The notes: generated by a model not told the origin, from the letters alone. 63,810 nt of DNA from an uncultured SAR116 cluster alpha proteobacterium (GCA_902615325.1 CACMOJ010000009.1:1-63810), one strand, 5' to 3'; shown: positions 1 through 8,039, counted from the stretch's first letter. Program-made: numbers and translations.

Positions 1-108
1 AACTACTACCCTAGCACTATTTGCTAAAAGATTTTGGATAACAAATTTGCCAACAAATCCTGACCCACCTAGAATTAAGAATTTTTTATTTTTAAGAAAG
101 TTTTGCAT
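1..108 (-). CDS. NAD(P)-dependent epimerase/dehydratase-like protein, N-terminal fragment
   Basis: The reverse strand from an ATG at 108 reads open to the window edge for 36 residues. It begins with a basic stretch, then a beta strand and the glycine-rich nucleotide-binding turn GGSGFVGKF (residues 14-22), the hallmark of extended short-chain dehydrogenases. Relatives of the complex I accessory subunit NDUFA9 have this type of N-terminus and are common in Alphaproteobacteria, but the fragment is too short to name the subfamily. It diverges from the RNase D gene, with 35 bases between the two starts. The rest of the gene lies outside the window. Confidence 0.7.
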   Translation of the reverse strand, partial: MQNFLKNKKFLILGGSGFVGKFVIQNLLANSARVVV

Positions 109-143
109 TCAAATCTACTCTAAAATATATTATTAGTATTACA

Positions 144-758
144 ATGGTTTATAAATTATACAAAAATGACTTTCCAGCAACATTAAAATTTAAAAAAAGC
201 GTTGCTATTGACACAGAGACTATGGGTTTAAACTTAAATAGAGACAGAATTTGTCTAGTTCAAGTCTGTTTTGGTGACGATATTGCTCATTTAGTACAAA
301 TTACCAAAAATTCTAAAAATAAACCTGCAAATTTAATTAAATTATTACAAAATAAAAATATAACTAAGATTTTTCATTATGGCAGATTTGATTTAGCTAT
401 GCTTAACAGAAATATTTGTCCTGTTTTTGGACCCATTTACTGTACAAAAATAGCTTCTAAATTATCTAGAACATTTGGTGCAAAACATAGTTTAAAAGAT
501 TTGTGTAAAGATTTGATTAACGTTGAAATTGAAAAATTTAATCAAACATCTGATTGGGGGGCTACAAATTTATCAAATGATCAATTATCCTATGCTGCCC
601 AAGATGTTTTATTTCTGCATAAACTTAAAGTAAAACTAGATGAAATTCTCCAAAGAGAAGGTAAAATGAATTTGGCCCTCGAATGCTTTGAAAGCTTAAA
701 AACACGAGTTAAATTAGACCTAGAAGGATTTCAAGAATTAGATATATTTGCTCATTAA
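144..758 (+). CDS. rnd: Ribonuclease D-like 3'-5' exonuclease (short form)
   Basis: A 204-residue DEDD-superfamily 3'-5' exonuclease. All the metal-binding acids are visible: D23 and E25 in the first Exo motif (AIDTET), D83 in the second (FHYGRFD), and Y150 with D154 in the third (YAAQD), which gives the DEDDy subtype. In the family these residues hold two metal ions that hydrolyse RNA from the 3' end during tRNA and stable-RNA maturation. E. coli RNase D has about 375 residues and carries HRDC domains after the nuclease; this protein stops after the catalytic domain, as in many alphaproteobacterial versions. It lies directly before lptC, a common alphaproteobacterial order. The likely substrate is RNA, but this cannot be read from the sequence. 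Confidence 0.85.
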   Translation: MVYKLYKNDFPATLKFKKSVAIDTETMGLNLNRDRICLVQVCFGDDIAHLVQITKNSKNKPANLIKLLQNKNITKIFHYGRFDLAMLNRNICPVFGPIYCTKIASKLSRTFGAKHSLKDLCKDLINVEIEKFNQTSDWGATNLSNDQLSYAAQDVLFLHKLKVKLDEILQREGKMNLALECFESLKTRVKLDLEGFQELDIFAH

Positions 759-759
759 G

Positions 760-1311
760 ATGAATTTTAGAATTAGTGCCAAATATATTTTTATTATTTT
801 AATTTTTTTTATCTTATCTATTTTAATACTTAATTATCTAAATAGAAATAAAGATCTTTACTCAGAAAAAATTAAAAGCATAGACTCATCCAATGAAGGT
901 AAAACAGTTGGAGTAAATATTGAACAAAACCAACCAAATGGGGAAAAAATTAAAATCGTTGCAGAATTAATGGAGGAAAATGAAGAAAAAAAACAAATAA
1001 AACTGATAAAACCAATTACTAGAATTATAAAAAAAAATAATGAAACAAAAATCACATCTAACATTGGATATATTATTAATAATTACAAAGAATTTAAACT
1101 TAACGAAAATGTAAATATTTATAATATTAATAAAAAATTAGTTTTAAAAACTGAAGAGCTTACAGGAATGTTTGATACAGGTGACATGCACACAAATTCG
1201 CCTGTAAAAATTCAAATTAAAAATTCTATGATACAAGGATCTAGCTTAAGCCTAAAAAATTACGGTGAATACATCAAAGTATTTGGTAAGGCTAGTCTTA
1301 TAATTGATTAA
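760..1311 (+). CDS. lptC: Lipopolysaccharide export protein LptC
   Basis: A bitopic inner-membrane protein of 183 residues. A single hydrophobic helix near residues 8-25 is followed by a periplasmic domain rich in short beta strands, as expected for the LptC beta-jellyroll that receives LPS from LptB2FG and passes it to LptA. Identification rests on topology, length and position directly before lptA and lptB rather than on strong motifs. An upstream TTG at 748 would add four residues and overlap the RNase D stop. The ATG at 760, one base after that stop, is preferred. The gene overlaps no other real gene, and the lptA ATG follows its stop after one base, so the two are surely co-transcribed. 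Confidence 0.75.
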   Translation: MNFRISAKYIFIILIFFILSILILNYLNRNKDLYSEKIKSIDSSNEGKTVGVNIEQNQPNGEKIKIVAELMEENEEKKQIKLIKPITRIIKKNNETKITSNIGYIINNYKEFKLNENVNIYNINKKLVLKTEELTGMFDTGDMHTNSPVKIQIKNSMIQGSSLSLKNYGEYIKVFGKASLIID

Positions 1312-1312
1312 C

Positions 1313-2080
1313 ATGAAAATATTTTTTAGTAAAAAAATTATTTTATATTTACTAGCTTCAATTCATATGCAATCAGCTTTCGCTGAAGAAAATTTTAATA
1401 GAATAAATATTGAAGCAGATAAATCAATTGAATATTTTGAAAATCAAAAAATTTACATTGCCTCTGGAAATGCAAAAGCATCAAAAGGAAGTTTATACAT
1501 ACAGGCCGATAAAATTACTGCTTTTATGGACCAAAAAAAAAATTCTAGCATTACCAATATTGAGGCAAAAGGCAAGGTCATTATTAAAAATAATAATACC
1601 ACAGCAAAATCTAATTTTGCTATGTATGATTTTAAAAAGAAAATCATTATATTAAAAGGCAATAGCCAATCTATAGAAGCAAAAAAATTTAAACTTAATT
1701 CTAAAAAATTTATTTCATTTGATGATGTAAACAAAGTTGCTAACAGTGAAGGAGACGTAAAACTTTCATTAGAGGGTCCAGTTTACATTTTTTCAGAAAA
1801 ATTTAATGCTAGTTTTAGTAAGATCAATAATACTTTAACCACAGCATCTGCTAAGGGAAAAGTTAAAATCAAAACAAAATTAGAGACAATCACTTCTAAT
1901 TCAGCTAAATATGAAAGAAAAACTGATCTAATTTATTTGAAAGGTAATGTTATAATTAAAAAAGGTAATAGTGTATTGAGAGGAGAAAAAGGATACATGA
2001 ATTTAAATACTCGTAAGAGTAAAATTGAAAGTGGTAAATCTAAAAGAGTAAAAGGTGTTTTTACACCATTTAAAAAATAA
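1313..2080 (+). CDS. lptA: Lipopolysaccharide transport periplasmic protein LptA (OstA-like)
   Basis: A 255-residue secreted protein. The N-terminus has a basic start, a hydrophobic core and a cleavage site after an A-F-A triplet near residue 24, a clear Sec signal peptide. The mature part is a run of short repeats of the type 'G-N-(V/A)-x-(I/L/A)-(T/S/K)', for example ASGNAKASKG, EAKGKVII, KLKGN- and LKGNVIIKKGN-like strands, matching the OstA/LptA_N beta-jellyroll that forms the periplasmic bridge for LPS. It is longer than E. coli LptA (185 residues), so it may hold extra jellyroll turns. The ATG at 1313 is chosen over the TTG at 1304, which lies inside lptC. Confidence 0.85.
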   Translation: MKIFFSKKIILYLLASIHMQSAFAEENFNRINIEADKSIEYFENQKIYIASGNAKASKGSLYIQADKITAFMDQKKNSSITNIEAKGKVIIKNNNTTAKSNFAMYDFKKKIIILKGNSQSIEAKKFKLNSKKFISFDDVNKVANSEGDVKLSLEGPVYIFSEKFNASFSKINNTLTTASAKGKVKIKTKLETITSNSAKYERKTDLIYLKGNVIIKKGNSVLRGEKGYMNLNTRKSKIESGKSKRVKGVFTPFKK

Positions 2081-2094
2081 ATCAGGAGTTTAAA

Positions 2095-2895
2095 CTGACA
2101 ACTTTAAGAGAACAACTTGAATTTTTAAGACAGATACAAACTATACAGCCTATAAAAAAATTAAAAAATCAATATTCTGAAAAAAGGTTAATAACAAAAA
2201 ATTTAAGTAAAACTTATAAAAAAATTAAGGTCCTAGAAAATGTTAACATTGATTTAGATATTGGTGAAGTAGTTGGATTACTAGGACCTAACGGGGCTGG
2301 AAAAACAACATGCTTCTATATTATTGCAGGATTAATAAAACCTGATAATGGAAAAGTGAGCATAGGAAAAACGGATATAACTGGCTATCCAGTTTATGAA
2401 AGAGCAAGAATTGGGTTAGGTTATCTACCTCAAGAAATGTCCATTTTTAAGGGTTTGTCAGTTGAGGATAACCTTTTATCTATAATTGAAACTAAAGAAT
2501 TTGATAATCATAAAAGATATCAAATTCTTGAAGATCTTTTAGTTGAATTTAATATCACAAAAATTAGGTCTTCAATTGGAATCACTTTATCTGGAGGAGA
2601 GAGAAGAAGAGTTGAGATAGCAAGATGTATTGCTTCAAACCCTTCTCATATCTTGTTAGATGAGCCTTTCTCAGGAATTGACCCAATAGCTATTCAAGAT
2701 TTGAAAAATTTAATAGGTTATTTAAAGCAAAGAAAAATAGGTGTATTAATTACTGATCACAATGTAAAAGATACATTAGATATAGTAGATAGAGCTTATG
2801 TATTATATGATGGAAAAATTTTACTTAAAGGTAATCCGTTTGAAATAAAGAATGATCAAAAAGTAAAAAGCGTTTACTTGGGTAAATCATTTTAA
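2095..2895 (+). CDS. lptB: Lipopolysaccharide export ABC transporter ATP-binding protein LptB, probable CTG start
   Basis: The ATPase of the LptB2FG LPS extractor. The frame is open upstream to a stop at 2071-2073 and contains no ATG until 2356, which lies after the Walker A box. A CTG at 2095 sits six bases after a strong Shine-Dalgarno AGGAG (2084-2088), giving a 266-residue protein. With that numbering Walker A (GPNGAGKTT) is at 64-72, the signature LSGGE at 165-169, Walker B aspartate/glutamate at 189-190 and the switch histidine at 222. About 30 basic, helical residues precede the usual LptB start (E. coli 241 residues). The alternatives are a sequencing error or another rare start inside the extension. 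It follows lptA by 14 bases. Confidence 0.88.
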   Translation: MTTLREQLEFLRQIQTIQPIKKLKNQYSEKRLITKNLSKTYKKIKVLENVNIDLDIGEVVGLLGPNGAGKTTCFYIIAGLIKPDNGKVSIGKTDITGYPVYERARIGLGYLPQEMSIFKGLSVEDNLLSIIETKEFDNHKRYQILEDLLVEFNITKIRSSIGITLSGGERRRVEIARCIASNPSHILLDEPFSGIDPIAIQDLKNLIGYLKQRKIGVLITDHNVKDTLDIVDRAYVLYDGKILLKGNPFEIKNDQKVKSVYLGKSF

Positions 2896-2908
2896 AAATA
2901 ATTAAATC

Positions 2909-2937
2909 TTGACAAAAAAAAAAGCATAGTTAGGAAT
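2909..2937 (+). promoter_or_regulatory. Possible promoter of ptsN
   Basis: A perfect TTGACA (2909-2914) lies in the 59-base spacer between lptB and ptsN. A TAGGAA/AGGAAT box follows after 16-17 bases at 2931-2937. The -35 element is excellent and the -10 is poor. Transcription from here would give ptsN a very short leader. Read-through from lptB is the alternative. Confidence 0.4.
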
Positions 2938-2954
2938 ACACTACGGGTATTAAT

Positions 2955-3422
2955 ATGCTAAATATTGAAAATTTTTTTAATTCAAATTCTTTTTTGTTTA
3001 TTCAAAATCCAACAAGTAAAAAAATGGTTTTTGAAAGAATATGTAATAAAGTTTTTGCAATACATAAAATAAATAAAGATTTATTACTTCACAATTTAAT
3101 TAAAAGAGAAAAAATCGGAACAACTACTACAGGAAATGGAATTGCAATTCCTCATGTCCAAAATCGTGAAATAACAAAGCCATTATGCATAGTTACTGTT
3201 CTTTCAAAGGGACTAGATTTTGACGCTTTAGATAATAATCCTGTTGATCTAATTGTTTTTTTAATACTTCCTGAATCAAACAAATCTGGAAATTTACAAA
3301 TACTTGCTCAAGTATCTAGAATTCTTAGAAACATTGATATGACCACTAAACTAAGAGGCTGCAAATCAGAAGAAAGTGCTTACGCTATTATTTCTCAATA
3401 TTTAAAAAATAAAGCTGCTTAA
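2955..3422 (+). CDS. ptsN: PTS IIA-like nitrogen-regulatory protein PtsN (EIIA-Ntr)
   Basis: A 155-residue PTS EIIA type-2 domain. The phospho-accepting histidine is H67 in the conserved GNGIAIPH motif, and the segments SKGLDFDALDNNPVDLIVFLILP and HLQ-equivalent LQILAQVSRILR are typical of PtsN. In Proteobacteria PtsN is phosphorylated by the EI-Ntr/NPr relay and controls potassium uptake, nitrogen and stress responses by binding partner proteins. It usually follows lptB-rpoN-hpf; here rpoN and hpf are absent and ptsN follows lptB directly. It ends convergent with the hydroxyacid dehydrogenase gene, overlapping it by four bases. Confidence 0.9.
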   Translation: MLNIENFFNSNSFLFIQNPTSKKMVFERICNKVFAIHKINKDLLLHNLIKREKIGTTTTGNGIAIPHVQNREITKPLCIVTVLSKGLDFDALDNNPVDLIVFLILPESNKSGNLQILAQVSRILRNIDMTTKLRGCKSEESAYAIISQYLKNKAA

Positions 3423-4396
3423 ACTACTCTGTTCAGAATATTTTCATCCCTAAAATAACTCAAAATTGATGAAATTGCTTCTGATGCTATAGATTGAAAA
3501 CATTCATCAGTCCAGCATAAGGAATGTGGAGTTAATATTGTATTATTTAATTTAATTAATTCGTTATTTTCATCTATTGGTTCATTCGACATTACATCTA
3601 ACCCAGCACCTGCAATTTTATTTTCTCTAAGTGAAATAATTAAGTCATTTTCGTTAACAACAGGACCTCTAGATAAATTAATTAAATATGAACTACTTTT
3701 CATTTTGTTTAAAAAAATTCTATCAATCATGCCTCTCGTGTTTTCGTTTAAATCACATAAAATGACTAAAAAATCGGATGATTTTGGTATTTCATCAAAA
3801 CTAATCTTATCTACTTGAAATTTTTTCATTTCCTCTTTACTAACAAACGGGTCAAAACATACGACCTTTTTAAACAGATGTTTTGAAATTTTTACGAACT
3901 CTTTACCTATACCACCAAACCCAACTAACCCAAGCGTTTTGTTCATTAAGCCAATTCCCATATGATTTGTTCTTTCATTCCAAAGACCATTTCTTAACAA
4001 GTTGTCCTTTGTAATTAATTTTCCTGATAAAGATAAAACCATAGTCAAAGCTGCAACAGCAACCGGCCTTCTAACAGAATAAGGTGTATTAGTGAGTATA
4101 ATTTTATTTGTTTTTAAAACACCTATATCAACAGTATCATAACCAACTCCAAATCTAGAAACTATCTTAACCTTATTATTTTTTGGGTTAATGCTATTCT
4201 TAGTCAATCTTGGAGAATTTAATAATATTGCATCATATTTCGATGTTTCATTTTCTGACAAAATTTGGATTTTATGGTCCATCCATTCAACAATGATTTG
4301 ATTTTCTTTATAAAGAGCTTCTAATGGTTGTTCACCAAAACATGGTTTACCTTCATTAGTTAACAAGTCCCCTGAAATCCCTAATGTAAATTTCAT
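3419..4396 (-). CDS. D-2-hydroxyacid dehydrogenase (phosphoglycerate dehydrogenase-like)
   Basis: A 325-residue NAD(P)-dependent D-isomer-specific 2-hydroxyacid dehydrogenase. The Rossmann nucleotide loop GLVGFGGIGKEF lies near residue 160. The catalytic triad is visible as arginine in INLSRGPVV, glutamate in GLDVMSNEP and histidine in LTPHS. The substrate is not predictable; the family includes phosphoglycerate, hydroxypyruvate, glyoxylate and vanillate-type reductases. The ATG at 4396 is chosen because a GGTG/AAGG ribosome-binding stretch precedes it; a GTG at 4405 would add three residues and overlap that site. It lies 12 bases after an HpcH/HpaI aldolase gene and is clearly in its operon, which suggests reduction of a 2-keto acid made or used by the aldolase. 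Confidence 0.85.
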   Translation of the reverse strand: MKFTLGISGDLLTNEGKPCFGEQPLEALYKENQIIVEWMDHKIQILSENETSKYDAILLNSPRLTKNSINPKNNKVKIVSRFGVGYDTVDIGVLKTNKIILTNTPYSVRRPVAVAALTMVLSLSGKLITKDNLLRNGLWNERTNHMGIGLMNKTLGLVGFGGIGKEFVKISKHLFKKVVCFDPFVSKEEMKKFQVDKISFDEIPKSSDFLVILCDLNENTRGMIDRIFLNKMKSSSYLINLSRGPVVNENDLIISLRENKIAGAGLDVMSNEPIDENNELIKLNNTILTPHSLCWTDECFQSIASEAISSILSYFRDENILNRVV

Positions 4397-4408
4397 CAAC
4401 TTCACCTT

Positions 4409-5167
4409 CTAACTATTTATCAAATTTGAAATTTTATCCCTCAAAAGTTTCATTTCCGTACCAACAGCAATTACATTAAATCCTAATTTTGAATAAAAAT
4501 CTTTCTCTTCTTTATTTGATACCATGATACCTAAAGATTTTTGATTTTTGTTTCCAGCCTGAGCAATTCTATTGATAGCATCAAGATATATTTTGGAGTT
4601 AAATTGCCCTGGGACTCCTAAAAAATTAGTTAGATCAAAATGACCAACCCAAATGCAGTCTATATGATCAATTTTTGCAATTTTTTCAATATTTTCTAAA
4701 CCGTTTATGTTTTCAATCTGAATAATATTAACAAGTGATTTGTTTGCATTTTCCATTACATCAATTGGATTTTCAATCTTATATTCATTATGTGCAAAGC
4801 CAAAACCTGCACCTCGCCTACCTAATGGGGGATATTTTGAATATTTAACAATCTGCAATGCTTCTTTTTGATCGTTAATCATAGGTACCATAATTCCATT
4901 TGCACCTAAATCTAGCGATCTTGAAATGTAATTATAGTTTATTTCAGGGACCCTGATCATGGGATATAAACCTATTCCTTTTGATATCAATGATAATTCT
5001 TTAAATTTATCAAATGTAAGTCCTCCATGCTCCATATCATAAATTATAAATTCACAACCTGAATTTTTAATTATGTAAGGTATCCCTGGTGAAAAAAAAT
5101 CAAATATCATAGCACCTTTTATCGGCATTCTATTTAAAAACTTTTTTTTAAGATCATTATTATTCAT
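4409..5167 (-). CDS. HpcH/HpaI aldolase family protein
   Basis: A 252-residue TIM-barrel aldolase of the 2,4-dihydroxyhept-2-ene-1,7-dioate/2-keto-3-deoxyrhamnonate aldolase type. Family motifs are visible: the metal-binding YDMEHGG near residue 45, the arginine in PMIRVPE, LGANGIMVPMIN, the sequence IIQIENINGLENIEKIAKI with the metal-binding glutamate, and DCIWVGHFDL for the active-site aspartate segment. These enzymes use a divalent metal for reversible aldol cleavage of 2-keto-4-hydroxy acids to pyruvate or oxaloacetate plus an aldehyde. Two hydroxyacid dehydrogenase genes flank it on the same strand, 12 and 18 bases away, so the three probably serve one small acid pathway. The exact substrate is unknown. 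Confidence 0.85.
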   Translation of the reverse strand: MNNNDLKKKFLNRMPIKGAMIFDFFSPGIPYIIKNSGCEFIIYDMEHGGLTFDKFKELSLISKGIGLYPMIRVPEINYNYISRSLDLGANGIMVPMINDQKEALQIVKYSKYPPLGRRGAGFGFAHNEYKIENPIDVMENANKSLVNIIQIENINGLENIEKIAKIDHIDCIWVGHFDLTNFLGVPGQFNSKIYLDAINRIAQAGNKNQKSLGIMVSNKEEKDFYSKLGFNVIAVGTEMKLLRDKISNLINS

Positions 5168-5185
5168 AAAATTAATGTTAAAATA

Positions 5186-6121
5186 CTAATAGCCCAAGTT
5201 AAGGTCAATTTTATTTGCTGGTATTTTACCAGAATGTATCAATTTTATTGCTTTTGCAACTTGTTCTGCAGCTGTTTCAACGTTTGTTTCTGCTGAAACA
5301 TGCGGCCAAATTATAATATTTTTATTTTTCCAGAATGGATGTTTTTTTGGTAATGGTTCAATTTCAAATACATCTAAAATTGCCAAATTAATTTTATTAC
5401 CACAAAAAGAGATTAAATCATTTTCAACAACATGTTGACCTCTTCCAGCATTAATAAAACACACTCCGTTTTTCATTTTAGAAAAAACATCCTTATTAAA
5501 TATTTTGTTTGTATCATTTGTGAGAGGTAATAAACATACATGTATATCACAATTTGCAATCATATGATTAAAACCTTCTTTATTAAAAAAACTCTTAAAA
5601 AAACTAAATTTCTTCTTTGATCTACTCCAACCTAAAACATTAAAACCTAAAGAATTTAGATCTTTTGCAACTACCTTTCCAATTTCTCCAGTCCCATAAA
5701 TGCCAACTTTAATTTTGGTAAAATCTAAGTTATCTTTTGTTTTATAAATTTTTTTTATTTGTTGTTTTCTATATCCTTCATAATCTCTAATGTAATTTAA
5801 TATTGATAGAATTACCCAATGACTCATTGACTTAGCCATGTAAGGATCAACTATTCTGTAAACAGACATATTTTCAGAAAAATTAATGTCATTAATAATA
5901 TGATCAACACCCTGCCCTAAAGATATAATTGCCTTTAAATTATTTAATTTAGAAATTTTTTCCATAGGTGCTTTCCACAGTAAAGCTATTAAAGCTTCAG
6001 ATGCTGTTGGATCATCTAAATGGACTAAATTAAAATTTCGATACCATTTTTTTAACTTAACATTCCATAAATCTATCTGTTCTCTGGGAGTTCCTTTTTG
6101 ATAAAACAAAACTTTGTTCAT
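5186..6121 (-). CDS. ghrA: Glyoxylate/hydroxypyruvate reductase A-like 2-hydroxyacid dehydrogenase
   Basis: A 311-residue member of the GhrA branch of D-2-hydroxyacid dehydrogenases, which reduces glyoxylate and hydroxypyruvate with NADPH. The nucleotide loop is VGIYGTGEIGKVVA and the adenosine-site segment NVLGWSRSKK follows. Catalytic residues appear as arginine in INAGRGQHVV, glutamate in LDVFEIEPLP and histidine in WPHVSAETN, all GhrA-like. An ATG at 6121 gives a start matching the family (MNKVLFYQKG); an upstream in-frame ATG at 6154 would add 11 residues with no clear ribosome-binding site. First gene of the three-gene module, so the promoter should lie in the AT-rich spacer beyond 6121. 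The symbol is by similarity only. Confidence 0.8.
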   Translation of the reverse strand: MNKVLFYQKGTPREQIDLWNVKLKKWYRNFNLVHLDDPTASEALIALLWKAPMEKISKLNNLKAIISLGQGVDHIINDINFSENMSVYRIVDPYMAKSMSHWVILSILNYIRDYEGYRKQQIKKIYKTKDNLDFTKIKVGIYGTGEIGKVVAKDLNSLGFNVLGWSRSKKKFSFFKSFFNKEGFNHMIANCDIHVCLLPLTNDTNKIFNKDVFSKMKNGVCFINAGRGQHVVENDLISFCGNKINLAILDVFEIEPLPKKHPFWKNKNIIIWPHVSAETNVETAAEQVAKAIKLIHSGKIPANKIDLNLGY

Positions 6122-6154
6122 AAAATAATTTTCAATACATTTATGATTAAACAA

Positions 6155-6622
6155 CTATTTATACTCATTCTCAAGCTTTGATTGAGGGTAATTTTATTAA
6201 AACATTTTTTTTCTATTTTTTTGTTTTATTTCTATAATATAGTTTTTTTTTTAAAATCTTTAAATATATGGTCTAGTAAACCTATTTGAGTAATTCTACA
6301 ATCACTTCTATTTTTCTAAAATAACAAAAAAATCTTTTGTTTTTTATTTTGTCCTAAAAGAAATGTAGTTTTAAAAATCTATCCTTTTTATTGACCTAAC
6401 AATACATCATATCTAGTTTTCGGCATTTTACTTTACAAATGAATATTGTTATTAACCAAAATCACTTCATATAAGGACATAAAACTACTAAAATATTTAA
6501 TAAAAATTAAGCATTGCGATGCATTTGATTGTAGAATAAAAATAAATTTTTTTTTACATAATTCCGTCAACATAAAGTTTAAGATAAATTGACTAGATAA
6601 TCTTTTTCTTACTGTAGATATT
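6155..6622. other. AT-rich intergenic spacer, no gene seen
   Basis: No convincing open frame was found on either strand of this roughly 470-base, strongly AT-rich stretch. It contains a 7-bp hairpin (6323-6329 with 6335-6341, loop of five) followed by a T-rich run on the plus strand, but no plus-strand gene leads into it. It must hold the promoter of the hydroxyacid module, and a small RNA or a decayed gene cannot be excluded. Confidence 0.5.
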
Positions 6623-7375
6623 TTATTTGAAGCTTATTTGATAATCATCTCTATATTTGTCATTAGGGTAGTCAAGAGTATGTGGAAATTTTAACTTATT
6701 ATTAGACACTGGTTTATGCGATGAAAAAGTTATTTCAACTACCATTGGAGTTTTAGAGGATGTGATTTGACCATAATTGTTTACATGAACATGGGCAATT
6801 TTTAAAGATATTTTTTTTAAGAATTTTAAAATTTTATCTTGATGTAAATCAAAGTCGTGAAATTCTATTACAATTCCTGTGAAACGGTGAGAATTTGTAA
6901 TTATATCATTAAGTATTCTGTACTCCCAACCTTCAATATCGGCCTTTAAAAAAACTTTTTTTCCACTGTGCTTTCTTAAAATACTTTCAAGAGTTACAAA
7001 TCCTGGCCATGACCCAGAGCCTACCATAAGTTTTTTGTGTATTTTATTATTTCTAAAAAAAAATCTAAACAGAAAGATTCCTTTTAAATACTGAAAGAAA
7101 TTTTGTTTGTTAAGAGTTAATATAGAAATAACAATCATTTTAAAAAATATTTTAATTGTTGAAGTTGCATCATATCCTTCTAACGGAATATCATTATATT
7201 TTAAAAAATCTTCTTCAAAAGACCAGTCCATAGAAAGTCCCAAGGATATAATAATATCTGATTTAAAAATATCTCTCTTTTCAACTAAGTATCCAGAATC
7301 ATTTATTTTACCTAATCTAACTAAGTTATAAGTTCCTTTTGGACAAAAATTATGGTTTAAAATTACTTTTTTCAT
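6623..7375 (-). CDS. FkbM-family (Methyltransf_21-like) methyltransferase
   Basis: A 250-residue protein with the signature of FkbM/Methyltransf_21 proteins: an N-terminal variant of the 'G-x-x-x-D-x-G-Y-L-V' strand ([12 protein letters not shown], near residue 20), and the core motif [14 protein letters not shown] near residue 145, in which the acid residues lie at the SAM pocket. A segment VIEFHDFD follows, a typical later strand. FkbM enzymes O-methylate sugars or polyketides and occur in surface-polysaccharide genes. This gene stands alone, with a long spacer downstream and tRNA-Ala upstream, so its substrate is unknown. A hydrophobic stretch around residues 75-110 is unusual and may be an insertion or a membrane-contacting helix. 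Confidence 0.72.
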   Translation of the reverse strand: MKKVILNHNFCPKGTYNLVRLGKINDSGYLVEKRDIFKSDIIISLGLSMDWSFEEDFLKYNDIPLEGYDATSTIKIFFKMIVISILTLNKQNFFQYLKGIFLFRFFFRNNKIHKKLMVGSGSWPGFVTLESILRKHSGKKVFLKADIEGWEYRILNDIITNSHRFTGIVIEFHDFDLHQDKILKFLKKISLKIAHVHVNNYGQITSSKTPMVVEITFSSHKPVSNNKLKFPHTLDYPNDKYRDDYQISFK

Positions 7376-7431
7376 GGGTTAAATAAATTAGTTTTAATTA
7401 AAATCCATATACAAAATCTTTATAAGTTTCT

Positions 7432-7507
7432 TGGTGGAGCTAAGGGGGATCGAACCCCTGACCTCTACACTGCCAGTGTAGCGCTCTCCCAGCTGAGCTA
7501 TAGCCCC
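7432..7507 (-). tRNA. tRNA-Ala (anticodon GGC)
   Basis: Read on the minus strand the 76-base sequence folds as a cloverleaf: acceptor GGGGCTA pairing TAGCTCC with one G-U, a D arm with AGCTCAGCTGGGAGAGC, anticodon stem CTACA/TGTAG around loop CTGGCAG (anticodon GGC), and T arm with GGTTCGATC. The 3' ACCA is encoded. It starts six bases after the stop of the FYDLN protein gene, so both probably share a transcript. Confidence 0.95.
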
Positions 7508-7513
7508 ATTAAT

Positions 7514-7936
7514 TTATTTACCTTTTTCGTTAATGCTATCGTCATCATCATTAATATCTATTGAGAAATCATTTTTGTCATCTATTTCTTCATTAATAAT
7601 TTCAATATCATCATCATTGTTAATATTATTCTCGATATTCGAATTTAAATCCTCTTTTTGAATTTCTGATTCATCCTCGATCTCAAGTATTTCTTGATCA
7701 TTTTCTAATGTATTTATATCATTTTCTAGGGTATCATCTTCTTTTTCAGTATCAGTTGAAACTGAGTCATCTTCTGTTTTAGTAGCTATACTTCTACCTT
7801 TTCTACTTTTTAATAATAAATCAGGATCAAACTCAAATTTACACTTAGGGCAAATAATAGGATTTTTATTAAAATCGTAATACTTAATACTACACGATGG
7901 ACAAACTCTTTTTATTCCCCAATCTTGCTCAGACAT
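7514..7936 (-). CDS. TIGR02300/FYDLN-acid family zinc-ribbon protein
   Basis: A 140-residue protein with a compact N-terminal zinc ribbon (C12, C15, C29, C32) that includes the YYDFNKNP segment characteristic of the alphaproteobacterial FYDLN acid (TIGR02300) family, followed by a basic linker and a long, highly acidic Asp/Glu/Asn tail from about residue 55. The function of the family is unknown; its order next to aroA and a tRNA-Ala is conserved in Alphaproteobacteria. The acidic tail is probably disordered. A GGAG ribosome-binding site precedes the ATG. It is divergent from aroA, with 102 bases shared as promoter space. Confidence 0.85.
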   Translation of the reverse strand: MSEQDWGIKRVCPSCSIKYYDFNKNPIICPKCKFEFDPDLLLKSRKGRSIATKTEDDSVSTDTEKEDDTLENDINTLENDQEILEIEDESEIQKEDLNSNIENNINNDDDIEIINEEIDDKNDFSIDINDDDDSINEKGK

Positions 7937-7998
7937 GTTTTAAACTCCATATTATTATAATAAGCTAATACAATATAAATAAATAAGCCAAAATAATT

Positions 7999-8039
7999 TT
8001 TGATTTTTATTCTTTAACGCTTTAAAAATAAAAATCAAA
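7999..8039. repeat. 12-bp perfect inverted repeat touching the aroA start codon
   Basis: Arms 7999-8010 and 8028-8039 are exact reverse complements (TTTGATTTTTAT and ATAAAAATCAAA) separated by 17 bases. The right arm ends on the A of the aroA ATG, where a Shine-Dalgarno would be expected. It could be an operator for the divergent pair, a hairpin over the aroA translation start, or chance in AT-rich DNA. Confidence 0.6.

Noticed and set aside
858-1064. Minus-strand hydrophobic frame inside lptC
   Set aside because: It is the antisense shadow of a lysine/isoleucine-rich coding region; lptC has the better position, start and context.
6323-6341. Terminator for a gene in the long spacer
   Set aside because: The 7-bp AT-only-type stem has no upstream plus-strand gene and may be chance in AT-rich DNA.
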